From contig JAODUP010000518.1 in the NCBI GenBank assembly GCA_025642065.1, forward strand, positions 235,001 through 299,000: a stretch of DNA of 64,000 bases, given 5' to 3'. The notes under the pieces were generated by a model. That model was not told the origin of the DNA and did not search any database. It saw nothing but the letters and a program-made list of their open reading frames with translations. This DNA comes from Paralvinella palmiformis (taxonomy: Eukaryota; Annelida; Polychaeta; Terebellida; Alvinellidae). The translations under genes and the position numbers were made by a program. This document shows positions 55,345 through 64,000 of this stretch, one piece after another (within the stretch, counting starts at the first letter, position 1; every line of letters begins with the position of its first letter).

Positions 55345-55974
55345 GGGAAAACAAACTGTACATTTAAGATTCCGAGTACACTGAAATTTATAACATATCA
55401 ACTCAGTTGTTAGAAAGAATACTTTATTATAATAACAATGCACACTAACTAGGAGGGGTGAACTAAACATACTAGACAATTAAAGCACAATAACTCACTA
55501 CCAGAAAACAACAAATTACAAAGACAGCTATTACGGTACAGGTATACCAAAATTCTGGTAATACAGTTTAACCTCACCTGTATGCCAACTTTGGAACCCG
55601 GCTTAAAATTGGCATTAGAGGGGGGGGGGAATTTTCAGGGGTGGAGAATGAGTGAGTACGGCACTTATTGTGTACAATATGCATGTGGTGTATTGTCAGG
55701 ATAATAAAAGACCATAGATAGTAAGTACAAATCATTTATTTAACCACATAATAATTTGCATACAGGTATAATACATTGCATTAAGGAAAAAAATGATTTA
55801 ATGGCAGAAATTAAATCAGTTGCACTTAGTATGAAAGGATGTCTACCCAAAACAACCTCCAGGAATCATGTGTTCGATCCCATGCCATGTTAATCTACAT
55901 TTTGTTAAAAGAACCATAGACAAAATTTGATCATTTGTTGACAAAATTTCCATTGTACCTTCACTACCAGTATA
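55345..55974. other. Intergenic, nothing recognised
   Basis: AT-rich with a G run at 55621-55629. No coding signal. Confidence 0.5.
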
Positions 55975-56060
55975 AGATTGTATAACCCCTGTACTAGATG
56001 TGCCACTGAACTCTGTTCTCTTCAAGAATATTGGCGCTATAGAAGTGTATTATTAAAATA
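55975..56060 (+). repeat. LINE 3' tail fragment
   Basis: CCCCTGTACTAGATGTG then CAAGAATATTGGCGCTATAG and an ATT-type tail, the same end as the fragment at 35450-35756. Confidence 0.65.
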
Positions 56061-56352
56061 AGTGTCTGCAGTTATTTTCGGTCATGATGTTTTAATCTAT
56101 CTCGTTCCTGTGTTGCACAATATTTATGAATAACATCATGGAATTGATGGTTAAGGTAAATAAACTGACACCAAGTAGGTGGCTGTGTGGTTATTTAAGC
56201 TAATATGTGGTAATGTTTGGGATTAAACAGATTTTGGCTGTAATTAAAATTATATAGGTGGCCTATGTATCCACTCATAATGTATATTTTAACAGTCAAT
56301 TGCAATTTTACTTTTCCTGTTTCAGTACTTAGTACACATACTGTTATTTTTC

Positions 56353-56356
<4 letters not shown>

Positions 56357-56390
<34 letters not shown>
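56357..56390. repeat. TA repeat
   Basis: Uninterrupted TA tract. Confidence 0.9.
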
Positions 56391-56392
<2 letters not shown>

Positions 56393-56576
56393 GACTCATT
56401 CATTAGTATTAATTTTAAAGGAACTGTTATATAACTGTCATGGTTCCCACAGCCAAGGAAATATTAAAATTTTCCAGGACAATGAATTGAAGATTTAAAG
56501 GTAATAAATCAAGATACAAGCAAAAAAGCATATCACATTTATTAAATGCATGATTAATTATTGAGATTTTTATGGT

Positions 56577-56762
56577 ACAGCCTCTGTGGTCTAACAGTAG
56601 TGTGTTGGATTACAGATCATTACCACCCATGTTCGAATCTTGGCATGGACATATGTGAAGGGTGTTTCATCTTTGACTTTGCTTCATTATCTTTGGGTCG
56701 CTAGGCCCATTTGGTCTACCATGTAGACAAAAGTGGCCATAAAATACCAATCATCATCATTA
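56577..56762 (+). mobile_element. SINE family A copy, full length
   Basis: Head CTCTGTGGTCTAACAGTAGTG, B box GTTCGAATCTTGG, ATCTTTGACTTTGCTTCATT and tail AATACCAATCATCATCATT. Confidence 0.9.
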
Positions 56763-57265
56763 ATTATTGACATTTTTATGGTATAGCCTCCTCCTCACCC
56801 CTTCTAGCTGTCTGATCCAGACACTTTTATTTAAATTTTAACTGACATGAGCTATCAAGACTATGTACCAGTACTCTCTTTCTTCTACAAATGAAGTTAT
56901 AATATTAATTCACAGGATTTTTTGTTCTAAGCAGATTTTTTCACAGGCGATATTTTTTCCCAGCACATTTCCTGATTTTTTTCAAATTCAAGGACATTTA
57001 CAGGACCTGAAAAATTAATTTGTTATTTTCCAGCATATGCAGGAATCCTGAACTGAGAATCAGTGATCATGGTTGGTACACTATTTCTTATCCTAGTGCT
57101 CAAATGTGTAGTAGTATGTGGTTTGAGCACCAGAAAATTGTGTGTCAGTGATGAAGGTATAATCACATTAGACATTGCACACACATCATTAAAACTATAT
57201 TAACTAGTTTTATAGATCTGAGCCATTTTCTGGTAGAAAGATAGGCATAAATGATGATATGAAAC

Positions 57266-58474
57266 CAGACATGGGGTCAATTCTGGAACTGATGGTCAAT
57301 TTCAAAATTGCTTATTTAAAAAAAATGGAATTGATAAAATTGGAATTGCAGTTGAAGTTTCCTACAAAAAATAATTTTTTAATTCAGAAATATTTCTTCC
57401 ATGACAATCCTACTTGGAATATAAACTACTCAGATTAAGTATTCCAAGTAGGTAATCAAGGCTAAGGCGTTGCAATTAATAATAATATATTGAAAAGAAT
57501 AGGGAAAGATTCTTGAGCATCTTCGTAGTTGGAAATATCACATCACCTATGTTAACAAGTGAATATCCAGTGTCTTGTTCTCAATCAAACAAAATACAAA
57601 TCATATTACCAAAGGACTGCTTGAAAGCTCTGTATTTTTCACTAGTACATTCTCATTTATGTTATGGAATATTGGCATGGAGAAACTGTAATATTAAAAT
57701 ATTACACAGTACAGTGTTACTTCAGAAATGTGCAATTTGGACCATCAATAACGCAATATTCAACACCCATACTGACCTATTATTCAAAGCTACAAGTATT
57801 ATGAATATAACTGATCAATATATATTTCAATGAACAGTATTTGTATTTGACTTCATTACAAAAAATCTTTGAGCAAATGCTCAGATTTAACCATGACATT
57901 CCCGACTAGGCAATCAGATCTCTTGTATGAAACCAGGTGCAAAACCAATTTTGCCAATAAATTGCCATTGTATGCTATTTCCCAAATATGGAACAAGTGG
58001 TTTCATACACTGCCTCAGAACATGTCTTGTTCAAAAATGTTATAATAGCAACTCCTTGTCCAGATTGTTTTCCTCAAGCTAGCCAGGCTTGAGAAAAGTA
58101 TACCTTGCCAGCCCTGTTATTTTCTGTGTTTTGGATCCTGTTAAAGCTTTTAATATATATATACTAATATTTGTTTTCCTTTTTGATGTTTACGTTGCTG
58201 GCTGATGGTGATAAACACACACACAGAGCCTCACTATTATGGGGCAGTGGGAAGACAGCTTCATAGCTACACTGGTCCACCAGCATTCCACGTCTGTTTT
58301 ACAATTACATGTAGTTTATATATATTATATATATATATATATATATTGTCTGTATTGTGGATGTTGGAAATAAAATTCTATACTATTCTATTCTATTACC
58401 TACTCCAATTGGAAACGGTAAATTTGGAATTGATCAATTGATTGGATGACCAAATGGAATTGACCCCATGTCTG
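57266..58474 (+). mobile_element. hAT-like element family I with perfect TSD, split by a LINE
   Basis: Starts CAGACATGGGGTCAATTC and ends GAATTGACCCCATGTCTG, an exact inverted pair. Flanked by TATGAAAC on both sides (57258-57265 and 58475-58482). The family core runs to AAGTAGGTA at about 57450 and resumes at CCTACTCC at 58398; between lies a LINE fragment. Confidence 0.88.
57451..58397 (+). pseudogene. LINE RT C-terminal fragment inserted in the hAT element
   Basis: The frame 57513-57833 contains KALYFSLVHSHLCYGILAW, VLLQKCAIWTINN and THTDLLFKATSIM, the standard post-RT block of L2/CR1-type LINEs. The frame then breaks. The 3' end is AATAAAATTC followed by TATTC repeats, a typical microsatellite tail. 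5'-truncated; inactive. Confidence 0.85.
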
Positions 58475-58482
58475 TATGAAAC

Positions 58483-59215
58483 TACAGAGTTGCTCACAGC
58501 ATTCAGCTACTATTAGTACTATGGAGGTGGTAATGAGGAATTCTTCACAAACTGCAAGATGCTGCCAATGAAAGGCAACAAAACATTAATAATGAGGGCT
58601 ATAACTGGCAGTTGTATTGAGGTAATTAAAGAACTCTATAGCAACAAACATAAATATTATGGATGAAAAATGGGCCAAAATATATCATAATTTGATAGCA
58701 TCCAAAACGTCTCTGAGCAAAATAAATGAGACATATTCTGTAACATTCACAGATTCCATAGTCTGTACTGATATTGATTTAAGAATAGATTACTGTCATA
58801 AATATGACAATCAACATCAATGATCAAGTGATATGAACAGAAACATGCAATTAGAAGTTACAGATAATTTGACAGCATATCATTATAATCATATGACATA
58901 TGATATGTGATATCAGATATGTCATATGAATACATTATTATATATTCAACATATTTATATTATTTGATTATATACATTATCATAATTCATAGATAATGAT
59001 ATTGACAGTGACTCATTAATCATATTTAATAGGCATTAATAATTAATAGCATTATCATGATTATGAATTATATCTTCAGTGACACTGTCAAAATTTGTGA
59101 TGTTTTAAATAATAAATTTGATAATCTTGATTAAATATATAAATTATTAACCGATTAAGCTCAATCAAGTCTGTTTACATTTTAGTGACGTTACTTAGTC
59201 GTTACGTTAACTAGT
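58483..59215. other. AT-rich stretch with imperfect inverted repeats
   Basis: CATATGACATATGATATG at about 58895 and its near-mirror by 58930; ATTGACAGTGACTC (59000) against GTGACACTGTCAAA (59080). No gene. Confidence 0.45.
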
Positions 59216-59275
59216 TTAGATCCAGATCTAGAATTATTCTAGATCTAGTCTAGGTCCTAGGACTAGATCTAGCGA
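59216..59275. repeat. Cluster of AGATCTAG palindromes
   Basis: AGATCTAGAAT and its exact reverse complement ATTCTAGATCT are separated by one T, then CCTAGGAC and further AGATCTAG motifs. Confidence 0.8.
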
Positions 59276-59498
59276 TATAACAAGAAAATAACAACACAAG
59301 TTGTAAGACAGATCAATTTGTTGCATCATAAAGTTTACTGTACCGAATGCTGTTGATGGAATAGGTATAATCATAATATGAACCTCTAACAAAAATGTTG
59401 TTGTGATAAGATTATATCTAGATCTACTAAATAAAGCAATAAACATTTACTATCGTTCAATCGTTGAACTTTGATCCATCAACGCTTATCATCCATAC

Positions 59499-59514
59499 TC
59501 GCTAGAGGGCAGCA
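59499..59514 (+). promoter_or_regulatory. CTCF-like motif
   Basis: CGCTAGAGGGCAGCAC fits the CTCF core closely. Function is inferred from motif only. Confidence 0.3.
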
Positions 59515-59614
59515 CTATTTGATACCTTTTGAATTTTACCCATTGACCTAAAAGAAAACATGTGATTTTACCACTTCGTCCCAAATGTGGATAGTAAATG
59601 ACTGACTTCATTTA

Positions 59615-59620
<6 letters not shown>

Positions 59621-59652
<32 letters not shown>

Positions 59653-59760
59653 GAAGTTTAGGGTAGAGACCCCTGCCTGGCGCGTATTGGGCACAGCCAC
59701 CTGGTGTTGATTTCTGATATATATATATATATATATATATAAGAGAGAGAGAGAGAGCAC
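59621..59760 (+). repeat. Two TA tracts and a GA tract
   Basis: TA runs at about 59621-59650 and 59718-59740 followed by GAGA at 59742-59756. They interrupt the minus-strand open frame described next. Confidence 0.9.
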
Positions 59761-59991
59761 AGGTGGTCTGGCAGTTAAACACGTTCCATTTTGTGCTAAA
59801 GTAAGGATTTGCTCTAACCGCCAATGAATTTTGTGAATATGGTGTTTGCGGAACTCCCTCTGAACTACACAGAAGGGTCGAGGAGTATATTTTAATTCAA
59901 CAATAGACAATTCAATTACCCCTGGCGTCACCATGTGGCTGAATTTCACACTACGGTCTCTAGTTAGAAGGCTAAGAATACGGTGTTGCAT
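59740..59991 (-). pseudogene. Helix-turn-helix (DUF4817-like) transposon remnant, tentative
   Basis: The minus-strand frame begins at 59991; residues about 24-54 (IELSIVELKY, then PFCVVQREFRKHH) resemble the HTH found at the N terminus of some mariner-type transposon proteins. A frameshift near 59810 shifts the continuation (TKWNVFNCQTT). The frame then runs into microsatellite. Confidence 0.35.
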
Positions 59992-59999
59992 GGCGATTT

Positions 60000-60620
60000 A
60001 CGAATCTAGTGGCCGATAAATGTCTTACTGAAAAGGTGTATATAGGCTATTTACCAGCTATACTTGGATTTTATTTATGGTCCATTAAGGTTATGTGATT
60101 TCCAGATCATAATTTTGCATTTATTAGTAATGTTCAGCTCGATATGGCTGTCATGGACCGGCTTGTCTAGTTCAAACTTATTTTTTGTAGAACTTTTGCC
60201 ATCTGACATGATGATGTGAATGGACAAAATCACTGATCACATAGATTATAATTCAATGGGTGATCCCTATTACTGTAACATTGGTAGTTTTATGCATAAT
60301 ATCTTGCATTGAAAGTGAATTAACTATTTATTTTCTAAATCAGCCATTCGTCCAATGTTTACTACAAGGTAAATGTCAATATTTTATTACTCTAATGTAA
60401 TAAAAAACATTATTTAATAATATATAGGTGGTACATATATGATTGGTTCCCAGGTACAAGTAAAAATAATATTTTCAAAACTTGAAAATTGCCGTTTACA
60501 TCTACATTAAATATTAAAAAATCTTCATTAAAATCAATTTCGTTCAGCTAAAATTTTATTTTAAAATCATTTATTTAATCCATTGAAACCCAATGCTAAA
60601 CAAATCCCATACAGGTCAAC
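60000..60620. other. No feature recognised
   Basis: AT-rich without coding signal. Confidence 0.5.
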
Positions 60621-60621
60621 A

Positions 60622-60936
60622 TTAATAACTAAGGCTTAGCTGTGTCATCCATCTGGAAATATCGGTCCGCTCAATCATTGAGTTATATCGTGATAAATAT
60701 CGTGTTAAATCCTTCGGAAAGACACAGTCGTTCAGCTGAAATCCTAGTCTCAGTCTCCGTGTAATATGAAATAATTTTCTGAAAGATTTATAGTATTTAC
60801 CGTTAGTGAAAAGTTGCCATCCCCTATTAACAGTGGGCGTCATAGTTGTTTCTAACCCGAGACCGCAGTTGTTACCCACTACAACGCATTTCGTCTGGAT
60901 CGGTCTATTGGTAACGTTGAAAGCAACTCTGCTCAA
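60622..60936 (-). other. Unrecognised open frame, possible exon
   Basis: A 104-codon minus-strand frame, CpG-richer than its flanks, containing VVVGNNCGLGLETTMTPTVN. TTGAGCAG upstream and AACG/GTAAATAC near 60802 could be splice sites. No family recognised; could be the edge of a gene or a transposon piece. Confidence 0.3.
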
Positions 60937-61140
60937 GAACCTATACTGTCTGATGATGCGACTTTCTCAGCCTTCAAACAGAAAGGCCTTCACTTTCTCC
61001 ATTTCATCGTACCGGTAATTGGTAATTTGCTCCAATATCAGGAGAACCAACCATCAGGTCAAATTCTTTATGCTATAGTTCTTCTGCAAGGTACTGCATA
61101 GAGATAATGTTTTGTTACGGACTGAAGTGAGTAAACTGGG

Positions 61141-61293
61141 TAGATTATGGACACTCACATGTTCGAATCTCGGCATGGGAATATCTGAAGATTGTTTCAT
61201 CTTTGACTTCGCTTCATTACCTTTGCAGGTCGCTCGGCCCATTTAGCTTACCTTGTGCACAAAAGTGGCCGTAAAACACCAATCATCATCGCA
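61141..61293 (+). mobile_element. SINE family A copy, head truncated
   Basis: Starts near the B box GTTCGAATCTCGG and continues through ATCTTTGACTTCGCTTCATT to AACACCAATCATCATC. Confidence 0.85.
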
Positions 61294-61334
61294 TGCACGC
61301 AAGATACTTATTGGAGTTTCATAGGACTTTTGCA

Positions 61335-61930
61335 GGTTCATAAGTTGATATATATCAGCGAGCTGGTCTGACTGGTATCACTCTTCAGGAGCTTTTTAGA
61401 TCGAGCTGTGACGCGGCGTTTATGAGCCATTTTTTCCATGACAGTTTCGGTGGTGGGTTGTTTAATATTTGGTAGGTCGATGGTAGATCGTATAAGGGTA
61501 AGAGCTTTTTCACGATTGTAGTCCAACTATGGGATGATGGATCCTTCACAGATAGTTGTCTGACGATAACTTGATGCTTCAATGGGTACTAAACCAAGAA
61601 CAAAATTCAGAGGTAGCAGTGCACGGTGGTAAGTGCAATAGTCGTCTCATAGTTTGCTTCTGATAGGCATCCATGCTGTCCTTATGAGTGTTCGTTAGTG
61701 GTAGCTAGGCCCCCGAAAGATATTACTAGCTTGGGAAATGCATAGCAATCCCAGACTTGAGACTTGCGACGAAATGAAGTCTGTTGAGCCCCTGTAGGCC
61801 AGCACCCCTCAGCGAGTATGCTGTGCGACGGGCTTCTGTGAGAGAATTAACTGATTTCGTGACTTTATAATCATCTGATCGTTGAATGTCAAGGCAGGTT
61901 TCAAGGCAGTGTGAATAAGACTTTGAAATG
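61335..61930 (-). pseudogene. LINE C-terminal fragment, minus strand
   Basis: Minus-strand frames read VTKSVNSLTEARRTAYSL near 61860, then THKDSMDAYQKQTMRRLLHL, then QLSVKDPSSHSWTTIVKKLL and YDLPSTYQILNNPPPKLSWK. This is the post-RT region of a LINE family, broken by stops. Confidence 0.7.
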
Positions 61931-61969
61931 ATATGGGATCAGATGCAATTAGGATGACGTCCTCTGCAC

Positions 61970-63245
61970 ATGTGGGAGCTGAATGTCAATGGTACTAATG
62001 TTAAAGCCCATCCGAGATCGTGACCTACGCCCTCGAGTTCAGTTATCATGGTTGACAGATAGCTGTTCCATTTAACTATTCTCCCCAAAATTGACCAACA
62101 TAAATAACTTGTGGAAGACACGGAGGCAGTAGTTATCAGTTTATCTGAGACTTGGCTAGATGCTTCTGTGCTCCAACGCGAAATAAACATTTTAGGATGT
62201 AGCTTCGAACAAAAGGACAGGAACAGAAAGGGAGGTGGTAGCTGTACTTATATCAGGAATGATTTAGCGTTTAACTGAAGGACATATATTGAGTCAGAGG
62301 TACTTGAATTTATAGCCATAGATATTCTTTTGCCAAAGACTAAAACCCTTTTTGGTTTTTAATGTCTACAGAACACCAACAGCGTCCAGGTGTTATGACT
62401 GTTTTGAAAATGTATTGTCATCCTGTTCATTATGTCAAGGATTGTATATTCCTGGTGGTTTTAATACAGCTGTTTCATGTAAAAAGAATAATTACCTTTT
62501 AAAGTCACGAGATTCTTTCATGGAAATGTTTAGTTTAATACCAGAATACCAGAATAACTGACTCCTGTAAAGGTGTAATTGATCTTATCCATGTGTCTGA
62601 CTCTGAAAAGGTTTCCCAGAATGACACTATTCCTTTTTACTTGAGTGACCATCAGGTTATATACTGTATTCGGAAATCTAAAAAAAAGGTATTATCACTG
62701 CCACAGAAAGATGAAAGTTAGATCTATGAAAAATTATGGTATCAGTTATTTTAATGACCAGTTGAGATCACATGATTGGTTCAAGGTTTGTGAGGGCAAA
62801 TACCTCAACATACCTTGGGATATCTTTATAAAAATCGTCCAGATAATTATTGACAGAGTTACCCCTGTGAATTTGGTAAGTGTTAAACAATGAAGTGAAT
62901 TGTGGTTTTCCAATGAAATTCTAAATTGCATTCAAATCAAAAATATGTTATGCAAATAAATCTCATTTATAAATGTCATTTACTTTCAAAATTTGACAGC
63001 AGCCAGTAATAAATGTCAAAGCAAAATTTTAAAAATCGTATTTCATTAAAGATCAATGGCAACATTGGTCTAAAGTAAGACAACGGAATTTGTTTTTTGA
63101 CAAAACGTTGTTGCCGTAAAATTCAATAACATTATTTCAAAATATTGCATCCTTTGGGCACTGGCAATTATGCAAACATATGTCATTATTTTGATCAGGA
63201 TCAGGGCATAGAAAAAATAGTTTTGAATTCACAGTGGTTACCGAG
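61970..63245 (+). pseudogene. LINE endonuclease region, plus strand
   Basis: Plus-strand frames: LNVNGTNVK, then ISLSETWLDASVLQ (62143), GGGSCTYIRNDLAFN (62230), FIAIDILLPKTKT, and an SDHQ-equivalent LSDHQVIYCIRKS near 62640. These are the APE-type endonuclease blocks of an L2/CR1-like element. Several stops and frameshifts. Confidence 0.8.
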
Positions 63246-63600
63246 AAAGAAGTTATAATAATAATAACGCATTTTAATAAAACGCCCTTCCTAGCAGGAG
63301 CCATTCAAAGGCGCTGTACAAATAATATGTAATATAATAATACCCCAAATAATATGTTTGTTAAAAACCAACCTATAAGACATTTAAAAGAAATTATTAT
63401 TTTTCTATGAAAGCAACCCTGAACAGGTGTGTTCATAAAACGGTTTTAAAATTTTCAAGAGACGACGCATTTCTAATATCTGCCGGCAACCTATTCCGTA
63501 AAGTGTGGGCAACGACACACTAAATGCACAATCACCATATGACTTGAGCTGAGACACTGGCACCTACAATAGTATCTGATCGGATGACTTGAGTATAAGG
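63246..63600 (-). pseudogene. Inverted L2-like LINE 3' end inserted in the LINE
   Basis: The minus strand reads CAFSVSLPTL, a degenerate WN-LP block and ILKTVL-THLFRVAF, then the tail GTACAGCGCCTTTGAATGGC, GGGCGTTTTATTAAAATGCG and ATT repeats. It is the same tail type as the SINE at 265-620. It separates the endonuclease part from the RT part of the surrounding plus-strand LINE. Confidence 0.75.
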
Positions 63601-64000
63601 GGTGCTAAAAGACATCAAGGTTAGATTTCTCCGAGATGGTGCTAGCATTGTAGCTAATCCCATTACCTATCACATCAATCGTTCTTTGTGTAAAATATAT
63701 TCCCAAATGATCTAAAAATAGCAAGAGTTATCCCTCTTTTTAAAAAGGGTAATAAGACAAAAGAAAGAGTTGAGTATAAACAACTGTACACATATCTAAA
63801 CTGGAATAAAACACCCTTTCTGTATGATTGTCAATCTGGTTTTCATAAAGACTATTAAACCGATACAGTCTAGTTTATTTGACAGACTGCTTACGTAAAA
63901 AATTTGAAAAATATGTTTTACAGGTATAGTTCTTTTGGATTTATAATACGCATTTGACACGGTTCGCCACACTATTTCTTTGTCAAAATTTAAATTCTAT
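63601..64000 (+). pseudogene. LINE reverse transcriptase start, runs off the window
   Basis: Plus-strand remnants: RDGASIVANPITYHINRSL, RVIPLFKKGN-like near 63725, a QSGF-equivalent YDCQSGF near 63820, and DTVRHTISLSKLNSI at the edge. It continues the element of 61970-63245 beyond 64000. Confidence 0.8.

Overview
The window is eukaryotic animal DNA. Genes are split by canonical GT-AG introns, the sequence between exons is AT-rich, and it is packed with transposon relics, tRNA-headed SINEs and microsatellites. A motile-cilium protein (CFAP210), an animal-type ALDH9A1 and TRMT10B fit a metazoan. The repeat types (several tRNA-SINE families, LINEs with L2-like tails, hAT/P/pogo relics) and the retention of a eukaryotic YjbQ/UPF0047 gene suggest a marine invertebrate, most likely a lophotrochozoan such as a mollusc. 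The species assignment is inference.

Four protein-coding genes can be assembled exon by exon with consistent reading phase. (1) A YjbQ/UPF0047-family gene on the minus strand (27927 down to 14997, 7 exons, 153 aa) is made almost entirely of exons too small to appear as open frames, including a 20-nt microexon. (2) CFAP210 (CCDC173) on the plus strand (28173-37701, 9 exons, 553 aa) starts 245 bp from gene 1 in head-to-head orientation. (3) ALDH9A1 on the minus strand (48268 down to 40353, 9 exons, 524 aa) converges tail-to-tail with CFAP210. (4) TRMT10B on the minus strand (53195-52209) has a single coding exon of 328 aa. The gene functions are unrelated housekeeping or ciliary jobs: axonemal doublet stability, carnitine biosynthesis/aldehyde oxidation, tRNA G9 methylation, and an enzyme of uncertain role. 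There is no operon-like logic.

Layout: 1-14.9 kb is repeat territory. It holds an L2-tailed SINE, tRNA-SINEs, a long GAGT satellite, a decayed P-element/THAP transposon with terminal inverted repeats, and a decayed minus-strand LINE carrying RNase H. 15-28 kb is the intron-rich YjbQ gene, with intronic SINEs, a Tigger-like element and a LINE 3' end. 28-38 kb is CFAP210, whose intron 4 carries a hAT element nested inside another hAT element, each with a perfect 8-bp target duplication. 40-48 kb is ALDH9A1 and 52-53 kb is TRMT10B. 54.7-55.3 kb is a TTAA-flanked MITE, and 57.3-58.5 kb is a hAT element split by a LINE. 61.3-64 kb is a pile of LINE fragments running off the window edge.

The most notable observations are the cryptic YjbQ gene with a relic duplicate of its microexon, the nested hAT families, the P-element relic, the SINE/LINE shared 3' tail, and a 51-bp near-perfect palindrome beside the first splice donor of the YjbQ gene.
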